From positions 1 through 7,061 of the forward strand of contig JAKSCN010000587.1 in NCBI GenBank assembly GCA_022360595.1: a stretch of 7,061 nucleotides of DNA, given 5' to 3'. The position numbers and the translations under genes were made by a program. The notes under the pieces are model-generated. The model made no database searches. It worked only from the letters and a program-made list of their open reading frames with translations, and was not told the DNA's origin. Below, piece by piece: positions 1-6,239 of this stretch. The stretch's first letter is position 1; every line of letters starts with the position of its first letter. The stretch is from Chromatiales bacterium. GTDB taxonomy: Bacteria; Pseudomonadota; Gammaproteobacteria; Chromatiales; Chromatiaceae.

Positions 1-2126
1 AACTGCTCGACACTATTGAGCAGCAGCTCAGCGAATATTTAGGGCGGTCAGGAAAACCGGTCGGTGATTATAAGAAGTTACTCGATAATGAAGCCGAATT
101 GGCCGAGAGGCTGGCCTCTGTCGAACAGCAGTTAAGCGATTACAATAACCTGATCGACCGCCTGCAACAACTGCAGGAGCGACAAAACCACCATACTCAA
201 GAGCAGAGTCTAAAACACGCTGAGCAGCAACTGACCGAAGCACAGCAAGAAGCAGGCAGTATGGAGCGTCTCCGGAAACAGCTCGACGACAGCGCCACCG
301 CATTGAAGCTTGCAGAGACAGCGCTCCGTTTACCGGAATCCCAGTGGTTGGCGCGCCAGGAGCTGATTCAAAACGTCTCCCGATTACAAACCAGTATTGA
401 ACAGATAGCTGAATCACTCCAACAACTCGACACACGCCAAATACCGCTTCAACAGCAGCGTATTGAAGCTCAAAGCACGCTGGAGCAGCGCAAAACAGCG
501 CAAGCGGCACTGCAGCAGAAGATTGATGAGGCCCATCACACCAAAACACTCTGGGATCAGCAGCAGCGTTATCAGCTCTTGGTCCGTAATTTAGAGCACG
601 CTCAGCACACTCTCAGCCGTTGTGATGCTATCAAAAGAGAGCTCAGCGGCATCAGAGTCAACGCGACCGATATTGACCGGCTCAACCAACTGACCAACCG
701 ACTTCGGGATACCCAGACAGCTATTGAGCTGGCAGGTACCCAGGTGATCTACCAGCTCAACCCTGGTGTCACTCTAACAGCCGATGATCGCCCTCTGACC
801 GGCAATGGTGAACTCTCAATCAGTAAGCCCACCGACATTGAACTCCCTGAGCTGGGTAAGCTGCAGATTCGCCCTCGTGGAGAGGATCTGGAAGCATTGA
901 ATAAGACGCTTAAGGACATTCAAACTGAGCGGCAGCAACTGCTGGAGCATCTAGGGGTCAGCTCTTTGGATGAAGCGCGACAACTCCTGCAGCAGCAACA
1001 GAATCTAACCCAGGAGTTGACCAGCCAACAGGCAGCGATGAAGCCGCTTATTCCCCAAGGCATTGAGCTGTTGGCGACAGAAGTTGAGCAGCTTAACCAA
1101 CAACTTGCAGGTCATACTGTACCAGAGCAGCAACCTAACGAAGCGACGCCACTCAAGTTAAAGCAGGAACAAAATCGGGTTACCGCTGAAATCGAACAGT
1201 TCGCTAGGCAACTGGAGCAGCTTGACGGGGAGAGTAAACGCCACAGCGATGAACGTCTGACCCTGGAGAGCCGCAGCAATACCAACCGCGAAACCCTCAC
1301 CCAGCAGGAGCAGCGTCTCGCCGATGAGCGTGCTCTTGAAACCGATCAGGCCTTGGCGCAACGACTAGAAAAGGCCCGCGCGGACATCGAGCAAAAACAA
1401 CAGCTTTTTGAACAGGCCCAAGCCAACTTTAGCGCCAGCAACCCGCAACAGTTACAGCTCCAGGTGGAGCGTGCCCAGATCAGCCACGACAATCTGGTTG
1501 CCGAACTTGATCAACTCAATAGCGACATCATGGCGTTACGGAATCAACTGATCGGCATGGGTCACAGTGGTCTGGCAGAGGAACATGAAACGCTGAGTGC
1601 TGAACAGCAACGTCTGGCTGTTCTGGTCACTCAACAGCGCAATCAGGCCGAAGCGCTGGAGCTGCTGCACACCGAACTGAAGAGTGCACTGCAAGCCACC
1701 AAAAGCGTCATCACCGAACCGGTGATGCGCAAGATGCAGCCCTATCTGGATATCCTCATGCCCGACAGCCAAGCAGTGATTGCGGATGACATGGGGCTAC
1801 AAGGCCTGAGCCGTGCCGGTATCGATGAGGCGTTCGAGCAGCTCAGTATCGGCACCCGCGAACAGTTGGCGGTCATTATTCGCCTTGCTTATGCAGATCT
1901 GCTGCACGCTGCCGGCCAGCCGGTCTGCCTGTTTCTGGATGATGCGCTGGTCTACTCTGATGATCGTCGCCGTGACCTGATGAAGCAGATCCTGTTCACG
2001 GCATCCAGAAAGTATCAGATCAACCTACTCACCTGCCACGAGTCAGCTTATCGTGACGCTGGCGCCACTATTATTCGGTTGGCTGACCATCTGGAAAACA
2101 CTGCTGAATCAATGACGTCAGCTTAA
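1..2126 (+). CDS. SMC/Rad50/YhaN-like coiled-coil ATPase, C-terminal part (5' end outside window)
   Basis: The reading frame is open from base 3 to the TAA at 2124-2126, about 707 codons, with no stop before the left edge, so the true start lies outside the window; the TTG at 99 is internal. What is visible: a long Gln/Glu/Leu-rich coiled coil (about 3-735), a short beta-strand-rich, Pro/Gly-containing segment (741-881), a second long coiled coil (about 885-1690), then an ABC-type ATPase lobe. The lobe has a signature motif LSIGTREQL (from 1842), a Walker B LFLDD (Asp codons 1938-1943) followed by a D-loop-like YSDDRR, and an H-loop His in TCHES (2037-2039). The Walker A half must lie upstream. 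The LDD in place of the more common DE, and the GTREQ signature, resemble the YhaN/AAA_27 type rather than true SMC. No CxxC zinc hook appears in the visible part. Family members act in DNA repair or recombination, often beside an SbcD/YhaO-like phosphoesterase. The exact role is inferred; the ATPase class is well supported. Confidence 0.9.
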   Translation, partial: LLDTIEQQLSEYLGRSGKPVGDYKKLLDNEAELAERLASVEQQLSDYNNLIDRLQQLQERQNHHTQEQSLKHAEQQLTEAQQEAGSMERLRKQLDDSATALKLAETALRLPESQWLARQELIQNVSRLQTSIEQIAESLQQLDTRQIPLQQQRIEAQSTLEQRKTAQAALQQKIDEAHHTKTLWDQQQRYQLLVRNLEHAQHTLSRCDAIKRELSGIRVNATDIDRLNQLTNRLRDTQTAIELAGTQVIYQLNPGVTLTADDRPLTGNGELSISKPTDIELPELGKLQIRPRGEDLEALNKTLKDIQTERQQLLEHLGVSSLDEARQLLQQQQNLTQELTSQQAAMKPLIPQGIELLATEVEQLNQQLAGHTVPEQQPNEATPLKLKQEQNRVTAEIEQFARQLEQLDGESKRHSDERLTLESRSNTNRETLTQQEQRLADERALETDQALAQRLEKARADIEQKQQLFEQAQANFSASNPQQLQLQVERAQISHDNLVAELDQLNSDIMALRNQLIGMGHSGLAEEHETLSAEQQRLAVLVTQQRNQAEALELLHTELKSALQATKSVITEPVMRKMQPYLDILMPDSQAVIADDMGLQGLSRAGIDEAFEQLSIGTREQLAVIIRLAYADLLHAAGQPVCLFLDDALVYSDDRRRDLMKQILFTASRKYQINLLTCHESAYRDAGATIIRLADHLENTAESMTSA

Positions 2127-2563
2127 TGTTCAGCGATAGATCGGCTAAGGCGTGGAAAAGCGGTTGCAATTGAGACCTTGGTTATGCGCCCCACGGCAAC
2201 AACGGCTCCTCCACCCATCACAACGGCGGCGATATAGGGCACAAAGTAACCTGTCGAAAAAGCAAGCAAGGTTGCCATGAAAACACCCACTACATACACA
2301 TACACCGATATACGCAGCTTGCCTCTGGGTGCGACTATCGCCACCGAGACAATGACCAGAACCGCAGACAGGACCGCACCCGATGTAATCAGCCATAGTG
2401 GCCACATCACCCAGTCGGTCGCATAACAGTCTGCACCTTCACGAAATTCTGCAGGACAAAATAAAACCGCCCGATAGTACTCGACTTGTAAACTAATAGC
2501 GGCAGCAAATAGCCAAGCGGCTATCGCCGTGGGAGCAATCAGGATATACCTCAGAACATCCAT
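2123..2563 (-). CDS. Hypothetical four-helix inner-membrane protein
   Basis: I do not recognise a family. With the ATG at 2563 it has 146 residues and four hydrophobic segments, near residues 5-27, 54-78, 85-104 and 108-126. Positive charges (PRGKLR between helices 2 and 3, and K129, R138, R141 at the end) place the N terminus, the middle loop and the C terminus in the cytoplasm. The loop between helices 1 and 2 would then face the periplasm; it carries C36 and C46, which could form a disulfide. The frame extends upstream to a TTG at 2596, only 2 bases from the lysE-like stop, and a GTG at 2590 is also possible. I prefer the ATG because a GGAG lies 11 bases before it, but the start is uncertain. 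It is the last gene of the minus-strand group; its TAA overlaps the TAA of the convergent ATPase gene within the sequence TTAA. Confidence 0.7.
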   Translation of the reverse strand: MDVLRYILIAPTAIAAWLFAAAISLQVEYYRAVLFCPAEFREGADCYATDWVMWPLWLITSGAVLSAVLVIVSVAIVAPRGKLRISVYVYVVGVFMATLLAFSTGYFVPYIAAVVMGGGAVVAVGRITKVSIATAFPRLSRSIAEH

Positions 2564-2598
2564 ACCCTTGACTGCTCCGGCGTTCGACACACTCAAAC

Positions 2599-3222
2599 TT
2601 AACGCTCCGATACAACCAGCTTCAAGGCCAAGCCGACGAAGACCACACCCGCCAGCCGGTTAAGGATCGTTTGAGCGCGAGGAGACTCTCGAAACCGCTC
2701 CCCTATTCCACCGGCTATCAGACTAATAGAACCGAATACCAATATCGTGGCGATGATAAACACTCCACCCAAAAGCAGAAACTGAGCCACTAAAGAGCCG
2801 TTGGCAATATCCACAAACTGAGGCAGAAAGGCGAGAAAGAAGAGCGACACCTTCGGATTGGTGATATTCATAATGATGCCACGGCGATAGAGCTTGGCAG
2901 GGTTAAGCTCAGCCACTTTCTGGCTTGTATCGGATGCCGATGCGCGAAACGCCTGCCAGGCGAGATAGATCAGATAGCTGGCCCCGATAAACTTCAGCAC
3001 GGTAAAGGCGATTGCGGAAGTGTGGAATACCGCAGCCAGTCCAAAGGCAACCGCCGTTGTATGGAAAATCAACCCGGTACAGAGTCCCAAGGTCACCAGC
3101 AGTCCGGCACTACGCCCGTGTTGGGCTGACTGAGCCAGTACGAACAGATTATCCGGTCCAGGCGATAAGCCCAGCAGCACTGAAGCCGAAAAGAACAGCA
3201 GCAATACATCCAATTCAATCAT
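2599..3222 (-). CDS. LysE/RhtB-family amino-acid or metabolite exporter
   Basis: A 207-residue membrane protein, the usual length for the RhtB branch of the LysE superfamily. These are inner-membrane proteins that export amino acids or similar small molecules. The diagnostic N-terminal motif SPGPDNLFV sits at residues 20-28 at the end of the first helix, and the second family motif NPKVSLFFLAFLPQF is present mid-protein. About six hydrophobic segments are seen. The frame extends 11 codons upstream through Arg/Trp-rich sequence (MRWWRWRRLLN), but that stretch is antisense-like read-through of the upstream gene's Gly-rich 3' end. The ATG at 3222 gives the family's normal length and begins MIELDVLLLFF. 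This start lies 2 bases after the TGA of the upstream gene, which suggests translational coupling. The substrate cannot be told from the sequence; homoserine, threonine or leucine export are family precedents only. Confidence 0.92.
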   Translation of the reverse strand: MIELDVLLLFFSASVLLGLSPGPDNLFVLAQSAQHGRSAGLLVTLGLCTGLIFHTTAVAFGLAAVFHTSAIAFTVLKFIGASYLIYLAWQAFRASASDTSQKVAELNPAKLYRRGIIMNITNPKVSLFFLAFLPQFVDIANGSLVAQFLLLGGVFIIATILVFGSISLIAGGIGERFRESPRAQTILNRLAGVVFVGLALKLVVSER

Positions 3223-3224
3223 AT

Positions 3225-3599
3225 TCAGCAGTCGCCTCCACCGCCACCATCGCAAGAATCTCCGCCCCCGAAGCCACCGTGATCACGCCCTCCGTAATAC
3301 CAGGACCCGAAAGAGAGTTCAGTTAACTTGAAGCCAATTATTATCATCAGCAGCGGTAGAATCACCACTGCGGTGATCAGGTTTGACAGATTACCCAGCA
3401 CGAGGCAACCGCCAGCGAGCAAACCCCAGCCGATCCAGTTTTTCTGATCGGGATGGTAGCTACGATAGACGGATGTCAGGCAGATACCGAAGATAACGGT
3501 TGCAACGCTGCCGGACAGACTAAAACCCAGAGGTTCATTGATGTAGTGGTAGCCCACCAAAATCAGCAGTAATACGCCTATCAGCCGGGGTATGGTCAT
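3225..3599 (-). CDS. Small membrane protein with Gly/Asp/Cys-rich C-terminal tail
   Basis: I do not recognise a named family. From the ATG at 3599 it has 124 residues: hydrophobic segments near residues 5-20, 29-45 and 55-91 (the last long enough for two helices), then a hydrophilic tail. The final 22 residues (103-124, bases 3228-3293) are almost entirely Gly and Asp with H107, C116 and a Cys as the very last residue; segments include GGFGGGDSCD and GGGGGDC. Such tails occur on various small membrane proteins, but no function follows. A Cys/Asp/His-containing flexible tail could bind metal; that is speculation. The frame is open upstream to an ATG at 3689, but that would overlap the acetyltransferase gene by about 50 bases, and the ATG at 3599 directly precedes the first hydrophobic helix. 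No strong ribosome-binding site is seen for it. It lies 40 bases after the acetyltransferase stop and 2 bases before the exporter start. Confidence 0.75.
   Translation of the reverse strand: MTIPRLIGVLLLILVGYHYINEPLGFSLSGSVATVIFGICLTSVYRSYHPDQKNWIGWGLLAGGCLVLGNLSNLITAVVILPLLMIIIGFKLTELSFGSWYYGGRDHGGFGGGDSCDGGGGGDC
3234..3239 (-). promoter_or_regulatory. Candidate ribosome-binding site of the LysE-like gene inside the upstream Gly-rich tail
   Basis: On the minus strand this reads GGAGGC. It is the only Shine-Dalgarno-like sequence before the ATG at 3222. It lies within the codons for the last Gly/Asp residues of the upstream membrane protein, with a rather long 11-12 base spacing. With the 2-base gap between TGA and ATG, this suggests the exporter is translated by coupling or re-initiation. 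Confidence 0.5.
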
Positions 3600-3612
3600 G
3601 GGGTCGTCGCCA

Positions 3613-3646
3613 GATGCCAATTGCTCATGGCAACAACCATTAACTA
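3613..3646. repeat. Imperfect direct repeat, copy at the 3' end of the GNAT gene
   Basis: On the minus strand, the blocks TAGTTA, TGGTTGTTG, CCATGA, AATTG and ATC occur in this order, matching the second copy at 4101-4142 with short gaps between blocks. This copy covers the acetyltransferase stop codon and the following spacer. The match is short and gapped, so chance remains possible. Confidence 0.35.
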
Positions 3647-4086
3647 TCACCCAGGGTCTTGTCAAATATCCGCTGCTCTTTGGTGACAATAAAGCTCATC
3701 CCCTCATAAAACGCCTTGGCGGACTCCCGCTCTCTGCGGCTGCGCACCCGCAAGTTGCTTATCTCCAGCTCAAGCGTCCAACTCTCTGCCGCCATCAACA
3801 AACGTTTCCCAATACCTTGTCGCCGATGTTGCTCAGACACCACCAAACCACCAATCTCCACGAAGGGGGAGGATTGTAAATGCTGGGCGATAAACAGATG
3901 AATCCAACCAACCAGAGTCCCAGTGTCCGCAACGGCGACCAGCACCGTATGTTGACGGGAACTTAGCAATAGCTCCAGGCGGTCTCGAAACTGATCGTCC
4001 GCGCCTGGATAACCAAACTGGCCCGACAGTTTGCTAATTTCACCGGCATCATCCGGCCTGGCGGTACGGATTTGGATCTGAGCCAT
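3640..4086 (-). CDS. GNAT-family N-acetyltransferase
   Basis: 148 residues, a typical length for a single-domain GNAT enzyme transferring an acetyl group from acetyl-CoA to an amine. The start (MAQIQIRTARPDDAGEI) is the classic beta-1/alpha-1 opening, with residues 5-17 reading as the usual IRxAxxxD pattern. The acetyl-CoA pyrophosphate-binding motif A is clear: GGLVVSEQHRRQGIGKRLL, with the R/Q-x-x-G-x-G core as R88-R89-Q90-G91-I92-G93. The C-terminal part has the standard AKAFYEGMSF, in which Y127 is in the position of the general acid in many family members. The ATG at 4086 has an AGAGA-type purine stretch shortly upstream. The acceptor substrate cannot be assigned. The gene is bracketed by an imperfect direct repeat (3613-3646 and 4101-4142), and it follows the GFA-family gene by 67 bases on the same strand. 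Confidence 0.92.
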   Translation of the reverse strand: MAQIQIRTARPDDAGEISKLSGQFGYPGADDQFRDRLELLLSSRQHTVLVAVADTGTLVGWIHLFIAQHLQSSPFVEIGGLVVSEQHRRQGIGKRLLMAAESWTLELEISNLRVRSRRERESAKAFYEGMSFIVTKEQRIFDKTLGDS

Positions 4087-4100
4087 AATTTTCTCTGAAT

Positions 4101-4142
4101 GATCTTCAATTCATGGCAGGAGCAACAACCACCAGATAACTA
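4101..4142. repeat. Imperfect direct repeat, copy upstream of the GNAT gene
   Basis: On the minus strand, the blocks TAGTTA, TGGTTGTTG, CCATGA, ATTG and ATC match the copy at 3613-3646, with a 5-base insertion (CTCCT) before CCATGA and another 5-base insertion after TAGTTA. It lies in the 67-base gap between the GFA-family and acetyltransferase genes. Confidence 0.35.
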
Positions 4143-4153
4143 AACCAACTGTC

Positions 4154-4582
4154 TTATTCGGACGGCGGCGCGTATTTAGCGAACACTTCAGCCTCGGTCA
4201 TATCCCTTGTCTCATTGCCAAAATGGTAATAGGCGGGCTTATTATCGATAAAGACCTGATGATCAAACTCAAAGGAGGACTGATCTTCAAACAGGCCCAC
4301 GGGCATGATGTACTGCTGATTCTCTTTCAAACGGTAAAAGAGATGGCTGCCACACTGATTACAAAAACCACGCTCCGCCCACTCTGAAGAGTTATAGACG
4401 GTGATATTTTCTTTCCCTTCAAATGAGACATCCGTACCGCAATCGACTGCCAATAATGGGCCACCGCTCCATCTGCGACACATCCCGCAGTGACAAGCCC
4501 CCACATTCTTATCCATGGTTGAGGCGTTTATTGTTATAGCCCCACACAGACAGTGACCTTTTCCCTGAATAGCATCAGCCAT
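4154..4582 (-). CDS. GFA-family (glutathione-dependent formaldehyde-activating/CENP-V-like) zinc protein
   Basis: 142 residues with all Cys motifs of the GFA domain: GHCLCGAI (C11, C13), CHCGMCRRW (C30, C32, C35) and FCNQCGSHLFY (C74, C77). In the family, C11/C13/C74/C77 hold the structural zinc, and the C30/C32/C35 cluster is the second, catalytic-type site. The later DNKPAYYHF stretch is also typical. The founding member, Gfa of Paracoccus, was proposed to speed the reaction of formaldehyde with glutathione, but most small bacterial homologues have no proven activity, so the product name should stay at family level. The start is secure because a strong Shine-Dalgarno (GGGAGGAG, 4589-4596) lies 6 bases before the ATG. 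It is the first gene of the five-gene minus-strand group, 131 bases after the double-zinc-ribbon gene. Confidence 0.93.
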   Translation of the reverse strand: MADAIQGKGHCLCGAITINASTMDKNVGACHCGMCRRWSGGPLLAVDCGTDVSFEGKENITVYNSSEWAERGFCNQCGSHLFYRLKENQQYIMPVGLFEDQSSFEFDHQVFIDNKPAYYHFGNETRDMTEAEVFAKYAPPSE

Positions 4583-4588
4583 TTACAA

Positions 4589-4596
4589 CTCCTCCC
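4589..4596 (-). promoter_or_regulatory. Strong ribosome-binding site of the GFA-family gene
   Basis: Read on the minus strand this is GGGAGGAG, an almost perfect anti-16S match, 6 bases before the ATG at 4582. It fixes the start of the GFA-family gene and is the best Shine-Dalgarno among the minus-strand genes here. Confidence 0.8.
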
Positions 4597-4713
4597 AGTT
4601 TGGGTTGAAACCAACATATCGCCCTCCGTTACTCAGAGGACATTTCCCCAGGATCTGTTAACACTGGTTGGATTGCAGCAACGATCACATCAGCATAACA
4701 GTCCCAGAAGTAC

Positions 4714-5247
4714 TTATAGTTTAGTTTGACAGAAGCGGCACAACTTGGCTTCACGTTTGATCATTTCGGCACACGCCGGACAGGGCATCATGGTCGCCTC
4801 GACATATTGACGTTCATTCTTTTTCGATAGAATCAACATATCTATACCCATCACTATGTTCAGAACGAGCCAGGTCATAGTAAAAAAGAGCAAGCCGCTT
4901 GTGAGCAGTATCATTAATACCAACAAGCCACCGACAATCCCTGCAAACCATTTTCCCATATAGAGGTAACCTAACCCCGGTAGTAGAAAATTGAGTCCGA
5001 TAGCGAGCGGCAAACTTTTTTTCTTAACATTGGATGAGGTTTCTTGCTTGACTGGCTCCACCCTCTTCTTTTTTGGCTTCGGTTGTTGTTGAGGACGCGC
5101 CTTTGCCTCAACAGCCGGTTGACTATTATTCTCCGCTTTTTGAGGCTTGAACTTTGCGTATACAACACCACATTGCGGACATTCGTAATCCGGCGCTATA
5201 TCAGTTTCCTGTCTCTCATATCCACACTTACGACACACCTTTCCCAT
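4714..5247 (-). CDS. Membrane protein with a zinc ribbon at each end and a TM2-like core
   Basis: 177 residues in four parts. (1) An N-terminal zinc ribbon, C5/C8 and C23/C26, in CRKCGYER...YECPQCGVVYAKF, a form common at the start of small proteobacterial membrane proteins. (2) A Lys/Gln/Pro-rich linker at about 34-77. (3) A hydrophobic core of about three helices (79-97, 101-122, 123-140), opening LPGLGYLYMGKWFAG, which resembles the PGLGxxYxGxxxxG pattern of TM2-like proteins. (4) A C-terminal zinc ribbon, C156/C159 and C170/C173. The function is unknown. The paired soluble ribbons suggest a scaffold or sensing role at the cytoplasmic face, but that is inference. The ATG at 5247 is supported by AAGGGAG 5 bases upstream. 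No clear hairpin terminator follows the stop. The gene stands apart from pyrF (242 bases upstream) and from the GFA gene (131 bases downstream). Confidence 0.85.
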   Translation of the reverse strand: MGKVCRKCGYERQETDIAPDYECPQCGVVYAKFKPQKAENNSQPAVEAKARPQQQPKPKKKRVEPVKQETSSNVKKKSLPLAIGLNFLLPGLGYLYMGKWFAGIVGGLLVLMILLTSGLLFFTMTWLVLNIVMGIDMLILSKKNERQYVEATMMPCPACAEMIKREAKLCRFCQTKL

Positions 5248-5489
5248 GGCTGCTCCCTTCGCATAAAAACAAAAACATCATTTGAGACATGGTATTTTAA
5301 CTGCATCAAGCGCTAAGGAGCCACCATTATGATGGCCGCTATCTGAAAAAGAGACTACGCTAAGATAGAATCGCAGGATGTGAGGTGAGACCGAGCGGTT
5401 TGGGTATGTCGCCAAGGGGTAGAGCCAATCCACCTAATCGGTAGAGTAAACTTCGCGGCTATTGCGGATTGGCTCTGATCCCAAATTAT
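5248..5489. other. Intergenic region between pyrF and the double-zinc-ribbon gene
   Basis: These 242 bases hold no convincing gene on either strand. The pyrF-proximal end carries the inverted repeat at 5421-5476. The remainder must contain whatever drives the zinc-ribbon gene, but I could not find a good -35/-10 pair: a TAAAAT near 5293-5298 (minus strand) lacks a matching -35. A plus-strand AAGGAG at 5315-5320 is followed by a five-codon frame (5329-5346) that I regard as chance. Confidence 0.6.
5421..5476. repeat. Perfect 11-bp inverted repeat just downstream of pyrF
   Basis: The left arm AGAGCCAATCC (5421-5431) is exactly complementary to the right arm GGATTGGCTCT (5466-5476), across a 34-base loop. 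Pairing can continue outside the arms, with a bulge, as GGG (5416-5418) with CCC (5480-5482), and inside as CGGTAG (5439-5444) with CTATTG (5459-5464) using two G-U pairs. The structure begins 14 bases beyond the pyrF stop. It has no T-run on the pyrF-distal side, so it is not a standard intrinsic terminator. A 3'-end RNA structure or one copy of an interspersed palindromic repeat are both possible. Confidence 0.75.
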
Positions 5490-6209
5490 CTATTTGCTGA
5501 ACCCAGCGATCTCTGCCTGAATGTTTTTCAGACTCTCAAGTGGATTATCGGCTGCAGTGATGGGACGGCCGATCACCAGCATATCGGCGCCGTTATTGAG
5601 GGCATCCAGCGGAGTCATGACACGCTTTTGGTCATCCTGACTGGCGCTGGCTGGACGCACGCCGGGGGTAACCAGCAAGAAGTTATCGTTCACATTTGGT
5701 CTGACCTCTCCTGCCTCCAGGGGCGAGCAGACAATACCATCCAGACCGGCAGAGTCAGCCAGGGTTGCCAGACGCACAACATTTTTAGCGGGCGTACCAG
5801 TGTAACCGACCTCAGCAATATCCTCTTGTCCAAGACTGGTGAGGATGGTGACGCCAATCAGCAACGGTCTGTGGGATAGAGTCTCCAAACGCTCTCTGGC
5901 GGTCTCCATCATTTTACGACCACCGGAGGCATGGACATTGACCATCCAGACACCCAGGTCAGCCGCGGCGGCACAGGCAGCGGCAACGGTGTTGGGAATA
6001 TCATGAAATTTCAGATCGAGGAAGATATCAAACCCTTTGGCAGCCAGTTTTTCGACAAAACCGGGGCCGAGGCGGGTAAACATCTCTTTACCCACTTTCA
6101 GACGGCAAAGCTTGGGATCAAGCCCGGAAACCAGCTCCAGCGCTAAAGCTTCAACAGGAAAATCGAGGGCGACAATGATTCTCGGATTCTTTTCGATCAC
6201 AGGTGACAT
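5490..6209 (-). CDS. pyrF: Orotidine-5'-phosphate decarboxylase
   Basis: 239 residues, the normal size of bacterial class I OMP decarboxylase, the cytoplasmic enzyme that converts orotidine 5'-monophosphate to UMP in the last step of pyrimidine synthesis. The active-site motif DLKFHDIPNT gives D65, K67 and D70, and K38 in RLKVGKE completes the catalytic Lys-Asp-Lys-Asp set; D16 in ALDF matches the substrate-binding Asp. The C-terminal phosphate-binding parts, TPGVRP and IGRPIT, are present. All key residues are intact, so an active enzyme is expected. The ATG at 6209 lies 30 bases after the lapB stop; the ribosome-binding site is modest (GAAGAG, about 10 bases upstream). The spacing indicates co-transcription with lapB, the usual arrangement in gammaproteobacteria. 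An inverted repeat lies 14 bases beyond the stop. Confidence 0.98.
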   Translation of the reverse strand: MSPVIEKNPRIIVALDFPVEALALELVSGLDPKLCRLKVGKEMFTRLGPGFVEKLAAKGFDIFLDLKFHDIPNTVAAACAAAADLGVWMVNVHASGGRKMMETARERLETLSHRPLLIGVTILTSLGQEDIAEVGYTGTPAKNVVRLATLADSAGLDGIVCSPLEAGEVRPNVNDNFLLVTPGVRPASASQDDQKRVMTPLDALNNGADMLVIGRPITAADNPLESLKNIQAEIAGFSK

Positions 6210-6239
6210 AGGGCTCGCTCTTCAGCTTAAATAAATCGG

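Noticed and set aside
28..549. A 173-codon frame on the minus strand opposite the ATPase
   Set aside because: It is antisense to a well-supported coiled-coil coding frame and its protein has no recognisable domain; it fits a chance frame produced by CAG/GAG-rich codons.
3223..3255. Arg/Trp-rich N-terminal extension of the LysE-like exporter
   Set aside because: It is encoded by the Gly-rich 3' end of the upstream gene in another frame, and the family's normal start corresponds to the ATG at 3222.
3600..3689. Longer N terminus for the Gly-tailed membrane protein, from the ATG at 3689
   Set aside because: It would overlap the acetyltransferase coding end, and the added residues do not look like part of a membrane protein; the ATG at 3599 directly precedes the first helix.
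5329..5346. Plus-strand AAGGAG followed by a five-codon frame
   Set aside because: Too short to support as a gene, no following gene on that strand to regulate, and no further evidence.
5421..5476. Inverted repeat as an integron attC site or intrinsic terminator
   Set aside because: The arms lack the attC core (GTTRRRY and its partner) and no integron gene is present; there is no T-run after the stem on the minus strand.
5469..5879. A 136-codon plus-strand frame
   Set aside because: It lies opposite pyrF, whose active-site motifs are all intact; the plus-strand product has no family features.
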